From contig NZ_BHXQ01000001.1 of the NCBI RefSeq assembly GCF_003990915.1, positions 241,402 through 305,401 on the forward strand: DNA of 64,000 nucleotides, in the 5' to 3' direction. Numbering within the stretch: the first letter of the stretch is position 1; every line of letters begins with the position of its first letter. The position numbers were made by a program, and so were the translations under genes. Shown here in pieces: positions 45,966 to 55,368 of this stretch. The notes below the pieces were generated by a model. That model did no database searches. It was not told where the DNA came from and saw nothing but the letters and a program-made list of their open reading frames with translations. Source of the stretch: Chryseotalea sanaruensis. GTDB lineage: Bacteria; Bacteroidota; Bacteroidia; Cytophagales; Cyclobacteriaceae.

Positions 45966-48734
45966 TTGAAAACGAAAGTCTATAGCGCGCTATTGTCTGT
46001 TTTACTGTTGGTGGCTTTTGCTCTAACCGACTTTACTCATGCTTTTGCGCAAAGTATCTCTAAGGATAGTCTGAAGTCAGCCCTCGATACTAAACTCAGT
46101 GACAAACAAAGAGTTGATATTCTCAATGCCCTGGCGTATAAATACTATGATTTTAATGACAGCATTGCTCTAAAGTACGCAGAAGAAGCATTACAACTTT
46201 CGTTGAATATTGAGCACCCCTCAGGGCTTCAATATGCCTATACACTTTGTGGAGTAGGCTATTTTACTTTTGGTGAATACCAAAGAGCACTTGACGCTTT
46301 TAGTAAATCAGACAGTTTAAGCAAGAAAGGTCTAAGAGAATATACTCTCTACAACCTGATGTTGATGGGCAGGATATTGGCTGATATTGGTGAACTGTAT
46401 GCAGCTGACAGTATATTTCAACGAGGCTTTGCAATGCTCGAAGAATCGAAAGGTGGTAGTTACGCAGCGGGTATCTATAAGGGCTATGCACATCTTAAGA
46501 TGTACCAATGGCAAAATGAAGAAGCGCTTAGAAGCATTCAAAAAGCAGAGAAACTCAGAAGTAATGAATCAGAGGGTGAAAAAATCGATTTGTACTTAAT
46601 TTATGCCAAGGTTTATGTCAATCTGGGAGACATTGAACAAGCAACTATTAATGTAAACAAGCTTTGTGAACTTATAAATAACCAGGAAGACCAATTTCAC
46701 ACAGGTATGTGTTACTACCTGAATGCGCTTATTCATTTTAAGCAAAATAAATTTCAATTGGCTTTAAGTGAAAGTTTTAAAGTACTCGAACTCACCAAAG
46801 TTTATGATTATCACCTTTTACGGGTGCAGGTTTATACACTGATTGGCGAGATTTATGGGCAGTTATCAGATTACAAGCTAGCCTCCGATTTTATTTACAA
46901 GGCACTAAGCATTACAGAGAAAGATGGTTTAAAACCAATGACTGCTGCCTTATATAATGACCTTGCCTGGATTTATAAAGATCAATCTAATTTCCAGTTA
47001 GCCCTTGAGTATACAGATAGAGCTCAGTTAATACACGAGGCTATGAGCGATCAACGTGGTGTAGCTTCATGTCACAATGTTCGGGGGTTAATCTTTCTTC
47101 TTCAAAATAAAATCAAAGAGTCAATTGAGGAACATAGCAAAGCGCTTGTTATACGTCAAAGAATAAATCACCCAACAGGTATCGCTGCCTCCTTGTATAA
47201 TATGGGATTGTCTTACGAAACCCTAGGCATGCTGGACAAAGCCCTCGAATTACAATTAGAAGCGCTTGCTATTGACAAAACTATAGGCGATAAATTGAGT
47301 CTGGGAATTTCTTATAATGGGCTTGCAGCACTTTATTTAAAACTGGGCAAGTTGGCTGATGCTGAAAAAGCTTTAGCACAGGTTAATATACTTGCCAACG
47401 AAACAGGCTCAAGATTATTACTAAAGAACTTCTACACTAATTATGCAGATTATTCAGATGCGAAGGGTGATCATAAAACAGCTTCAATATTTAGAAAGAA
47501 ACAGCAAGTCTTGAGTGACAGCTTATATTCAGAGAGTAACAGTATGAAACTTGCAGAAATGCAGGCTTTATACCAGGTGGAACGCAAAGAGCAGGAAATA
47601 GAACTGCTCTCCAAAGAAAGAGCTTTGCAAGTTAATGCATTGGCTTTGCAAGAAGCCCGGTTGCGTAATCAGACTTTTATTATTTCTGTGGGTGTCGTAG
47701 CAATTTTATTTGCAGCAGGTTTCATCTTCTTTATAGTTCGTACCAATAAAAAACTCATCAAGGCAAAAGTTGATTTAGCAGAGTTAAATGAAGAACTCAT
47801 GGCGCAATCAGAAGAGTTACGCGAATCAAACGAATCATTGGTAGAACTTAATAACAAACTACTTGAGCAACGGGAAGAAATACAAGCTCAGTCAGAAGAG
47901 CTAAGGGAATCTAATGATGCTTTGCTCAAACTTAATGAGGCCCTCCATGAAAAACAGGAGGAGGTGCTTACCCAGGCAGAAGAATTGCGTGAGGCCAACG
48001 AAACAATATCAAACATAAATGTAACACTGGAGCAAAAAGTGGAAGAGCGCACACATCAGCTAAAGCAGGCATATGTGGAGCTGGATACTTTTTTCTATAG
48101 ATCATCACATGATTTCAGAAGGCCTATTACCACCTTTATGGGCTTGGCAGAAGTAGCGGGCATTACAGTAAAGGACACAAAGGCAATTGAGTTATTTGAT
48201 AAAGTCAGGGAAACTGCTGAGAGTCTGGATAAGATGATTCGAAAACTTCAATCGATAAGTGATGTGGGAGCACAAGAACTTGTCTTAAAGGAGGTGTTGT
48301 TGAAGGAAATGATTGACAATATTCTTATAGGATTTCAAGAGGAATTGGCAAGAAAAAACATCAAAGTACATAAACAGTTTAGCAATATCCGATCCTTTGA
48401 TTCTTATCCGGCACTTATAAATGTGATTTTAGGTAACATTGTTGAAAATGCAATTCACTTTGCATCACCTGTTAATCCTTTTGTTAAGATATTAGTAGAG
48501 GATTATACCGACAAACTGGTAATCTCTATACAGGATAACGGGCAAGGGATACCTGAAGACTACCATGGCCGTATTTTTGATATGTATTTTAGGGCTAGTG
48601 TATCCTCTAAAGGAAATGGTCTGGGTTTATATATTGTAAAGAAGGCGGTAGAAAAATTGAATGCCAATATTAGTTTTATTACCCGCAATAATGATGGGAC
48701 AACGTTCTCTGTAGAATTACCGATTTTGCATTAA
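45966..48734 (+). CDS. TPR-containing sensor histidine kinase, first of a tandem pair
   Basis: A 922-residue membrane kinase. A signal peptide (cut near FAQ, residue 29) is followed by about ten TPR units in the periplasm (30 to about 530), one membrane helix (about 570-592, IISVGVVAILFAAGFIFFIV), a long coiled coil made of 28-residue repeats (SEELRESN...), then the dimerisation domain with the H-box FYRSSHDFRRPITTFMG and the ATPase domain with NIVENAIHF (N), IQDNGQGIP (G1) and GNGLGLYIV (G2). The start codon is TTG at 45966. No response regulator is adjacent, so its partner is elsewhere. The paralogue follows after 53 bases. Confidence 0.93.
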   Translation: MKTKVYSALLSVLLLVAFALTDFTHAFAQSISKDSLKSALDTKLSDKQRVDILNALAYKYYDFNDSIALKYAEEALQLSLNIEHPSGLQYAYTLCGVGYFTFGEYQRALDAFSKSDSLSKKGLREYTLYNLMLMGRILADIGELYAADSIFQRGFAMLEESKGGSYAAGIYKGYAHLKMYQWQNEEALRSIQKAEKLRSNESEGEKIDLYLIYAKVYVNLGDIEQATINVNKLCELINNQEDQFHTGMCYYLNALIHFKQNKFQLALSESFKVLELTKVYDYHLLRVQVYTLIGEIYGQLSDYKLASDFIYKALSITEKDGLKPMTAALYNDLAWIYKDQSNFQLALEYTDRAQLIHEAMSDQRGVASCHNVRGLIFLLQNKIKESIEEHSKALVIRQRINHPTGIAASLYNMGLSYETLGMLDKALELQLEALAIDKTIGDKLSLGISYNGLAALYLKLGKLADAEKALAQVNILANETGSRLLLKNFYTNYADYSDAKGDHKTASIFRKKQQVLSDSLYSESNSMKLAEMQALYQVERKEQEIELLSKERALQVNALALQEARLRNQTFIISVGVVAILFAAGFIFFIVRTNKKLIKAKVDLAELNEELMAQSEELRESNESLVELNNKLLEQREEIQAQSEELRESNDALLKLNEALHEKQEEVLTQAEELREANETISNINVTLEQKVEERTHQLKQAYVELDTFFYRSSHDFRRPITTFMGLAEVAGITVKDTKAIELFDKVRETAESLDKMIRKLQSISDVGAQELVLKEVLLKEMIDNILIGFQEELARKNIKVHKQFSNIRSFDSYPALINVILGNIVENAIHFASPVNPFVKILVEDYTDKLVISIQDNGQGIPEDYHGRIFDMYFRASVSSKGNGLGLYIVKKAVEKLNANISFITRNNDGTTFSVELPILH

Positions 48735-48787
48735 GGCTTCATAATCTCATTGGTTTTATTTAGCTTAAGTTTTTTCTGAAGAGACTT

Positions 48788-51472
48788 GTGATTACACGCT
48801 ATTTTTTATTTTTATTACTTACAGGATGGAGCATAAGTCTTTCTGGCCAGCCCACTATAGAAAATCTTAAACGTAAGCTTGAGGCAAGTTCGAGTGATAA
48901 AGAAAGAGCCGACATATTAAACCAATTGACTGCTCAATCGTGGGATTATAATTTTGAAGAAGCACTCAATTATGCAAGAGAGGCGTACGCAATCGCCAGC
49001 AGATTACAAGATTCGGAACTACTTGTTAAAAGTCTTACAGATATTGGTATGTACCATTACTTTAATGGTGACTACAAAATAGCAAAGCAATATTACAAAG
49101 ATGCAATAGCAGCTGCTAAAGAAAATAATTTCGGGGATTACCCTGCCTATACGCTTACCCGAATTGGAAATTTGTACAGAGTACAAGGGGGGTACGATTC
49201 AGCTAATTTCTTTTATAAAAAATCGTTGGAATTACTGAAAGGAAAAGATGCGGCTATTGCGCTTTCATCTGTCTACCATAACCTGGGATGGCTCAACTAT
49301 GAGCTCAGTAACTATAACGAGGCTATGCATTATCTGCGCCAATCACTTTCCCTTCGTTTACAGATAGACGATTCGTTACTAATTGCAGAATCCTGGAAGT
49401 TTATGGGTACGACACATAGCTCTTTGTTAAACTTTGATTCTGCTCATTTTTATCTTAAAAAAGTAAATTCTCTTGCCTCACGCTATAATGATACTGAGCT
49501 TAAGATTTTTTATTGGGTAAGTATGGGTGAGCTTCATAACACCCAGGGAAAAATTCTGGATGCTATTGGTATGTATGAACAAGCGCTGGAGAGCTTAAAT
49601 AAACACAAGTTTAAACGCTATGAAGCAATAACCCTCAAACGCATTGGAACAATCTATGATCAACTAGGCAACTATGAAAAAGCCAACAAACATTTTTTCC
49701 AAACCCTGGAAATAGAGGAACGTCTTGAAAGTAAGCATGAAATGGCCAGGACATATGGATTAATAAGCTGGTGTTTCTACCATCAAGGGAACTATGCGCA
49801 AAGTGAAAATTACGCAGAGAAGTCACTTAGGCTTATGAAACAGGTAGGGGATAAGGCTGGCGTTGCATATGCCCAAAATGTATTTGGTTCCCTTAAAACA
49901 TCTCTTAAGGATTTTCCTTCAGCTTTATCTTTTTATGATTCTGCATTACAAATCAGAAAAGAACTTGGACTTACAGTTTATGAGGCTTCAACATTAGAAA
50001 ACATGGCGTATATATATGAAGCGAAAGGCGATTTGCAAAGAGCGCTTACTATACATAAGCAGGTATTAACAATTTTTAAAGATACAGAATCAAGAAGCAG
50101 ACTGACCACGTCCCTTAACAATATAGCAGAATTGAAGTATAAATTGGGGGACATGAATGATGCACTTACCTATGTGCAAACATCCATTAGAAATAGTCAA
50201 TCGCTTAGTCTTCCGCTGGAACTTAAGCGTGCTTATTTACTTGCAGGCAAGATATATAAGATAGAAGGTAATTTTTTGAAGTCAAGCGAGTACTTGAACA
50301 AATACATTCAAATTAATGACAGCTTGTTTACTATCGAATCTATTTCGAAGGCTGCTCAGATTCACGCACTTTATGATTTGGAGAAAAAAGAACAGCAGAT
50401 CGAATTGTTAAACCGCGAGAACCAGATTAAAGCAAATGAAATTGAGTTGCAAGAATCTAAACTAAAAAATCAGACATGGGCACTTATCTTTTCTGCCGTT
50501 GCCGGTTTATTGCTACTAGCAGTTACGATTATCTTGTTTAAATATTACATAAACAAAAAGAAAGCAAACGATAAGCTTCAAGCATTAAATGCGCAAATCA
50601 GCGAAAAGCAGGAAGAGATTCAGCGACAGGCAGAAGAACTCATTGAATCCAATTCTAGACTCATTGACGTTAATCATGATTTGCAAGAAAAACAGGACGA
50701 AATCGAGGCACAGTCCGAAGAGTTAAGAGAAGCAAATGAAGCCATCTTTTTGGCCAACAGTAATTTAGAGAAAAAAGTAGCTGACAGAACAGCAGAGTTA
50801 CGTCAAGCCTATTTGGAGCTGGATACTTTTTTCTACAGATCATCACACGACTTCAGAAGGCCTTTAACCACCTTTATGGGATTGGCTGAAGTGGCAAAAA
50901 TAACCCTTAAAGATCCCAATGCTATTCACCTTTTTGAAAAGGTAAAGGAGACTGCCGTTAACCTGGATAAAATGCTGATGAAACTTCAATCCATCAGTGA
51001 TGTAGGCGTACAGCAATTGGCCTATAAAGAAGTATTTTTTAAAGAATTTATTGATTCAATAATTACCAGCTACCAACAAGATATTAATAAGAAAGCTATT
51101 CAGGTTAATGTTAATATTCAGAGAAACGAATTATTTTCATATCCATCGCTGTTGAAGATAATTATTGAAAACCTTTTAGAGAATGCCATCAACTTTTGTG
51201 CGCATGATAACGCGGTTATTTCTATTAGTGCAAGACAGGAAGCAGACCGTTTTATCTTTCAGGTCGAGGACAATGGACAAGGGATAGATCCAGCATATAA
51301 AGAAAGAATTTTTGATATGTACTATCGGGCAAGTCTGGATTCTAAAGGTAATGGTCTTGGGCTTTATATTGTTAAAAAAGCTGTAGATAAGCTTGGTGGA
51401 AACATTCGTGTTGAAAGTGAATTGTCAAAGGGTACAGGTTTTCAGATAGATATCCCCAATCAAAAGCAATGA
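48788..51472 (+). CDS. TPR-containing sensor histidine kinase, second of a tandem pair
   Basis: An 894-residue paralogue of the preceding kinase with the same order: signal peptide, periplasmic TPRs, one membrane helix (about 566-586), coiled coil, H-box FYRSSHDFRRPLTTFMG, and ATPase motifs NLLENAINF, VEDNGQGID, GNGLGLYIV. It has one copy fewer of the 28-residue coiled-coil repeat. The TPR part has diverged much more than the H-box, where the two genes are nearly identical at the DNA level. The start is GTG at 48788. Both kinases may sense different ligands through TPRs but talk to the same regulator; they may also form mixed dimers. Confidence 0.92.
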   Translation: MITRYFLFLLLTGWSISLSGQPTIENLKRKLEASSSDKERADILNQLTAQSWDYNFEEALNYAREAYAIASRLQDSELLVKSLTDIGMYHYFNGDYKIAKQYYKDAIAAAKENNFGDYPAYTLTRIGNLYRVQGGYDSANFFYKKSLELLKGKDAAIALSSVYHNLGWLNYELSNYNEAMHYLRQSLSLRLQIDDSLLIAESWKFMGTTHSSLLNFDSAHFYLKKVNSLASRYNDTELKIFYWVSMGELHNTQGKILDAIGMYEQALESLNKHKFKRYEAITLKRIGTIYDQLGNYEKANKHFFQTLEIEERLESKHEMARTYGLISWCFYHQGNYAQSENYAEKSLRLMKQVGDKAGVAYAQNVFGSLKTSLKDFPSALSFYDSALQIRKELGLTVYEASTLENMAYIYEAKGDLQRALTIHKQVLTIFKDTESRSRLTTSLNNIAELKYKLGDMNDALTYVQTSIRNSQSLSLPLELKRAYLLAGKIYKIEGNFLKSSEYLNKYIQINDSLFTIESISKAAQIHALYDLEKKEQQIELLNRENQIKANEIELQESKLKNQTWALIFSAVAGLLLLAVTIILFKYYINKKKANDKLQALNAQISEKQEEIQRQAEELIESNSRLIDVNHDLQEKQDEIEAQSEELREANEAIFLANSNLEKKVADRTAELRQAYLELDTFFYRSSHDFRRPLTTFMGLAEVAKITLKDPNAIHLFEKVKETAVNLDKMLMKLQSISDVGVQQLAYKEVFFKEFIDSIITSYQQDINKKAIQVNVNIQRNELFSYPSLLKIIIENLLENAINFCAHDNAVISISARQEADRFIFQVEDNGQGIDPAYKERIFDMYYRASLDSKGNGLGLYIVKKAVDKLGGNIRVESELSKGTGFQIDIPNQKQ

Positions 51473-51620
51473 AAAAAATGCTACTGATTAAAATCATTCT
51501 TCAAAAAGACTGAACTCATGTCCATTGAACTTTACTTAATCTATCTTAGTTACACACAAAAGGATAAGTAACTGCTAAAAAAAACAGATAAATACTTTTT
51601 TTAACCTTAATATTATTTTT

Positions 51621-51923
51621 ATGAAGTTGATTATTGAGTCTCCAAAATTAGATCTAAGAGCATCTACAGAAGAAGTCGTTGAACAGAAGTTTAGGAAATT
51701 AGAGAGATTATTTGATAGAATTGATAAATGTGAAATTGTAATTAAAAAAGAACCTAAGGGGTTGATTGATAAGTTCTTTGTTGAGGCAAAACTTTATGTT
51801 CCTGGTAATGTACTCTTCGCCAAGGAAACTGCCGATAGTTTTGAAGCAGCTGCGAATGAGGTGGCATTGGATTTAGAAAGTCAATTAAGAAAACACAAAG
51901 ATAAGTTGTATGAAAAACGTTAA
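51621..51923 (+). CDS. hpf: ribosome hibernation factor HPF/RaiA, short form
   Basis: A 100-residue protein of the ribosome hibernation family: MKLIIESPKLDLRASTEEVVEQKFRKL at the start, VEAKLYVPGNVLFAKETADSF in the centre, and a charged helix at the end. It is the short form without the C-terminal dimerisation domain. It blocks the decoding site of idle ribosomes in stationary phase or stress. A 148-base gap separates it from the kinases, and the next gene starts 5 bases after its stop. Confidence 0.85.
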   Translation: MKLIIESPKLDLRASTEEVVEQKFRKLERLFDRIDKCEIVIKKEPKGLIDKFFVEAKLYVPGNVLFAKETADSFEAAANEVALDLESQLRKHKDKLYEKR

Positions 51924-51928
51924 ATGAG

Positions 51929-52546
51929 ATGAAAACAACCGGACCTTCACCGGAAAAGAGGTTTTTAGTTTCAGTTGCTGAAAACCTTCTAGCTGCACAA
52001 CAAGAGATTGATGATCTAATTCTTCAATTGGCTTTAGGTAAAGCCGAAGCAAAAGATAAGTTTGAAGAGTTGAAGAAGGATTTTAAAGCTTCTATGGCTT
52101 CTCTTAAGTTACAGGTGATTTCTTTTACTGGTAGTGGTGTAAATAAAAAGACTCAAGATGCCATTGAGCAATTAGAAAATGTACTTGAAAAGCCTGAAGC
52201 TAATGGCTTAATTGAATTTGAGGCACAACGAACGAAATTGTTAGCACTGGTTGAGACCATACAAAATGAAGTTGAAGAATGGTTGAGCAACAAACAGTTG
52301 TCGCATGAGTTTATAAACGAATTTGAAAAGTTTAAATTAAAGCTTGAGATTTTGAATTTAAAGTTTGCTTTAAAAAGGTTTGAGGTTAAGGATAGCGTTC
52401 AAGATTTTTTTAAGGATTCAGCAAAGGCTTTACACAGAATCGTTGATAGTGCTGAGGATTCTATTGCAGAAGGTGAAGATGTTTGGATTAAGGCTAAGAA
52501 GACGATACACGATACGTATAAGTCGTTGAAAAAGGCTCTACATTAA
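51929..52546 (+). CDS. coiled-coil protein of unknown function
   Basis: A 205-residue acidic, mostly helical protein without a signal peptide. Heptad-like patterns occur at about 25-65 and 125-205; the C-terminal part (VKDSVQDFFKDSAKALHRIVDSAEDSIAEGEDVWIKAKK) looks like an amphipathic helix, somewhat like stress-linked LEA or apolipoprotein helices. I do not recognise the family. Its position 5 bases after hpf suggests joint expression, possibly in stationary phase; this is inference. Confidence 0.65.
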   Translation: MKTTGPSPEKRFLVSVAENLLAAQQEIDDLILQLALGKAEAKDKFEELKKDFKASMASLKLQVISFTGSGVNKKTQDAIEQLENVLEKPEANGLIEFEAQRTKLLALVETIQNEVEEWLSNKQLSHEFINEFEKFKLKLEILNLKFALKRFEVKDSVQDFFKDSAKALHRIVDSAEDSIAEGEDVWIKAKKTIHDTYKSLKKALH

Positions 52547-52561
52547 TAAAAATTAAAGTAT

Positions 52562-52612
52562 AATCCCTGAAAGCGGATATTTGCCAATAGCAAAATTCTG
52601 TTTTCAGGGATT
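52562..52612. terminator. hairpin between convergent genes
   Basis: AATCCCTGAAA (52562-52572) pairs exactly with TTTCAGGGATT (52602-52612). The right arm overlaps the stop of the AI-2E-type transporter gene, so both genes can use it. Confidence 0.65.
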
Positions 52613-53680
52613 TATCGTTTCATTACTGGCCAATAAAGAGAGCAAACGCATAGAAGGGTGTCTATCTGCAATCAATTTAAGAATAGCTAAAAAGGGTACA
52701 AAAAGTATCATTCCAGAAACTCCCCAAAATATACCACCTAGTGTAATCGCTAATATAGTAGCTAGTGGATTTATACTTAAACGATTACTTACCGCAAGTG
52801 GAAAAATAACATTTGCTTCAAGGTATTGAACTATAACAAAGACAAGAACTACACCTAATGGATACCAAATGGAATTAAATGTAATCCATGCCATACCTAT
52901 GGGTAGGAGCGAACCAATGATGATCCCCACATATGGAATAAAGGTTAGAATTGATGTAATGAATCCAAAAAAGAAGGCGTGTGGCACCCCCAGCATAAGC
53001 AGACCTAAGCTATTAAGGAGCCCCACAATCAGGTAAACAATTGCCATTCCCTTAATGAAATTGTAGTAAGCATCAACTGATAAATAAAGTATTCGCTTTG
53101 TTTCTTCTTTTCGCTCACCTGGAAAAATATATGCAATGGCTTGTATCAGAAGATTTCTGTAATAGAGAAATAACGCGGCATAAACAGGTATTAGTATAAA
53201 TACTATGCTGGAACGAACCGATGCCGAAAGTGTATTCTTTAAAAATGTAAAAATGTAGCCAATTGATCCGTTGCTAATTTCGTGAATCCAAATGTCCTGC
53301 TGCTCTTTTGTTATAGCATATTTTTGAACAGTAAAAATACTAAGTTCTGTAATTAAGGCTTGCAGCTTAACTTGAATGGCCGGCCATTCTTTTATAAAAA
53401 GCGATAACTGATAAGCCATTAATAGAGCAATACTAACGATAAGTAATAACAGTAAAAGTAATCCTATGAAAATGGCCATACCTTTGCTGAGTCCTTTTCG
53501 CTCTAACCAGCGACAAAATGGGAAAAGTATAAAACTAATCAGGACTGCGTAACTGACAGGAATGAACAAGTCCCTTCCAAAATAAAGAACAAGTGATCCA
53601 TACACTACAAATTGTAAAATAAATAGTTGCTTATTATGTGTTTTGATTCCGTCATTGACTCTTTTGAAATAGTGACTCAT
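52604..53680 (-). CDS. AI-2E/PerM family transporter
   Basis: A 358-residue membrane protein of the AI-2E transporter (DUF20, YdiK/PerM) family with about eight helices. Typical parts are SYAVLISFILFPFCRWLERKGLSKG near the N-terminus, the GLLNSLGLLMLGVPHAFFFG and TFIPYVGIIIGSLLP region, and GGIFWGVSGMILFVPFLAILK near the C-terminus. Members export small molecules or carry sodium in exchange for protons; the substrate here is unknown. No quorum-signal synthase is near. A palindrome lies in the shared upstream region. Confidence 0.9.
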   Translation of the reverse strand: MSHYFKRVNDGIKTHNKQLFILQFVVYGSLVLYFGRDLFIPVSYAVLISFILFPFCRWLERKGLSKGMAIFIGLLLLLLLIVSIALLMAYQLSLFIKEWPAIQVKLQALITELSIFTVQKYAITKEQQDIWIHEISNGSIGYIFTFLKNTLSASVRSSIVFILIPVYAALFLYYRNLLIQAIAYIFPGERKEETKRILYLSVDAYYNFIKGMAIVYLIVGLLNSLGLLMLGVPHAFFFGFITSILTFIPYVGIIIGSLLPIGMAWITFNSIWYPLGVVLVFVIVQYLEANVIFPLAVSNRLSINPLATILAITLGGIFWGVSGMILFVPFLAILKLIADRHPSMRLLSLLASNETINP

Positions 53681-53733
53681 CTATAAATGGATTAGTTGAT
53701 TCCAATTTAACAATATTCTAAAACCAAGCTAAT

Positions 53734-53768
53734 CATGATAAACAGGTTTATGGCTGATAATTATCATG
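53734..53768. repeat. inverted repeat between the PerM-type gene and mlaE
   Basis: CATGATAA (53734-53741) and TTATCATG (53761-53768) are exact complements around a 19-base centre. They lie in the divergent promoter region, so a dimeric regulator site or a hairpin are both possible. Confidence 0.45.
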
Positions 53769-53840
53769 TTTTAAACTAAGTGCCATCAGTACTTTAATGA
53801 TGTCTTCCATGCAACTTTAGTTAAATGAAACGAAAGTGTC

Positions 53841-54605
53841 ATGAGTGATTTTGGCAAAAGTATTTTGGAGCAAACAGGAGAATTAACCCGGTTCGCGATG
53901 CGTTTCTTTTCGCAAGGATTAAAACCACGATATGAATGGAAGGAGTTTTTGCGACAATGTTATTGGATAGGGTATAAGTCACTTACTTTGGTTGCTATAA
54001 CTGCCTTTATTATGGGGTTGGTATTAACTATTCAATCAAGACCAACACTGGTAGAATTTGGGGCAGAGGCCATGTTGCCTTCAATGGTGTCTGTTTCTTT
54101 AATACGAGAAATATCACCAGTAATTACTGCATTAATCTGTGCTGGTAAAATTGGTTCCGGTATGGGCGCAGAGCTCGGTTCAATGCGGGTTACCGAACAA
54201 ATTGATGCCATGGAAGTATCAGGCACAAATCCATTTAAATATTTGGTGGTAACAAGAATTGCTGCAGCTACTTTAATGCTGCCCATATTGGTTAATCTTT
54301 CCAATGCGATTTCTTTATATGGCAGCTTTCTGGGCGTAAACATAAGAGGTAACGTTAGCTGGAGTTTATATTGGATTCAGGTGTATGATGTACTGAGCTT
54401 TGGCGATTTAGTGCCATCATTGATTAAAACATTTTTCTTTGGCTTTGCCATTGGCCTTGTCGGTTGCTTTAAGGGCTACTACTCTAAAAAAGGTACCGAA
54501 GGCGTGGGGCGTTCTGCCAATGAAGCTGTAGTGGTAGCCTCCCTACTGGTTTTTATTATTGATTTGCTCGCAGTACAGATTACAGATTTGTTAGGACTTA
54601 CCTGA
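53841..54605 (+). CDS. mlaE: MlaE family ABC transporter permease
   Basis: The 254-residue membrane subunit of the phospholipid ABC transporter that keeps the outer membrane asymmetric. About five or six helices; ALICAGKIGSGMGAELGSMRVTEQIDAMEV (about 95-124) is the coupling region of the family, and the C-terminal GKCFGY-like GCFKGYYSKKGTEGVGRSANEAVV is also typical. The ATPase gene follows 5 bases after the stop, then the MCE protein. MlaB, MlaC and MlaA genes are not visible. Confidence 0.94.
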   Translation: MSDFGKSILEQTGELTRFAMRFFSQGLKPRYEWKEFLRQCYWIGYKSLTLVAITAFIMGLVLTIQSRPTLVEFGAEAMLPSMVSVSLIREISPVITALICAGKIGSGMGAELGSMRVTEQIDAMEVSGTNPFKYLVVTRIAAATLMLPILVNLSNAISLYGSFLGVNIRGNVSWSLYWIQVYDVLSFGDLVPSLIKTFFFGFAIGLVGCFKGYYSKKGTEGVGRSANEAVVVASLLVFIIDLLAVQITDLLGLT

Positions 54606-54610
54606 TAGAT

Positions 54611-55351
54611 ATGGAAAAGCAAATAGTTATAGATGTATCTCATATTTATAAATCATTTGGCAATAACCATGTGTTAAAGGATTTTACTATGCAAGTAAAG
54701 CGAGGTGAAAACATTGCTGTTTTAGGTAAATCTGGTTCAGGAAAATCGGTATTAATAAAATGCATCATTCGCTTAAACGAACCTGATAAAGGTAATATTA
54801 AGTTGCTGAATACAGATGTACTTACACTTGACCATGAGGGTCTTGATGAACTAAGATCAAGGGTTGGTTTTCTGTTTCAGAGCAATGCATTATATGATTC
54901 AATGACGGTTAGAGAAAACCTGGAGTTTCCATTGCGCAGGCACAGAATTAAAGACGAAATGACGCATGAGTTTGTTGAAGGAAGGGTTATGGAGGCATTA
55001 TCTAATGTGGGGTTGGCACATACCATTGACATGATGCCAGCGGAATTATCAGGGGGGATGCGCAAACGAATTGCCTTAGCAAGAACTCTTATACTAAAAC
55101 CTGATATCATTTTGTACGATGAACCTACTACCGGCCTTGATCCTATAACCTCACGTGAAATAAGTGAACTGATCAATAGCATACAACAAAAGTATCAGAC
55201 AACCTCCATTATTATTTCACACGATATGAGTTGTATAAAAACAACAGCCGATCGTATTATTATGCTGATTGATGGACGCTGTTATGCTGAAGATAGTTTT
55301 GAAGAATTACAAAACAGCATGGATGAAAAGATTCGATTATTTTTTGATTAA
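54611..55351 (+). CDS. mlaF: ABC transporter ATP-binding protein (MlaF type)
   Basis: A 246-residue ATPase that powers MlaE. Walker A is GKSGSGKSVLIK (about 39-50), the signature is LSGGMRKRIALAR (about 145-157), and Walker B is IILYDEPTTGLDP (about 169-181), followed by the switch His in IIISHDM. It belongs to the MKL/MlaF subgroup, judged by the LSGGM form and by the neighbours. Lipid is probably moved between inner membrane and the MCE protein encoded next. Confidence 0.95.
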   Translation: MEKQIVIDVSHIYKSFGNNHVLKDFTMQVKRGENIAVLGKSGSGKSVLIKCIIRLNEPDKGNIKLLNTDVLTLDHEGLDELRSRVGFLFQSNALYDSMTVRENLEFPLRRHRIKDEMTHEFVEGRVMEALSNVGLAHTIDMMPAELSGGMRKRIALARTLILKPDIILYDEPTTGLDPITSREISELINSIQQKYQTTSIIISHDMSCIKTTADRIIMLIDGRCYAEDSFEELQNSMDEKIRLFFD

Positions 55352-55368
55352 AAATAAATGTTATAAAA

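Noticed and set aside
45966..51472. Assembly duplication of one histidine kinase
   Set aside because: The TPR halves differ strongly and repeat numbers differ; these are true paralogues.
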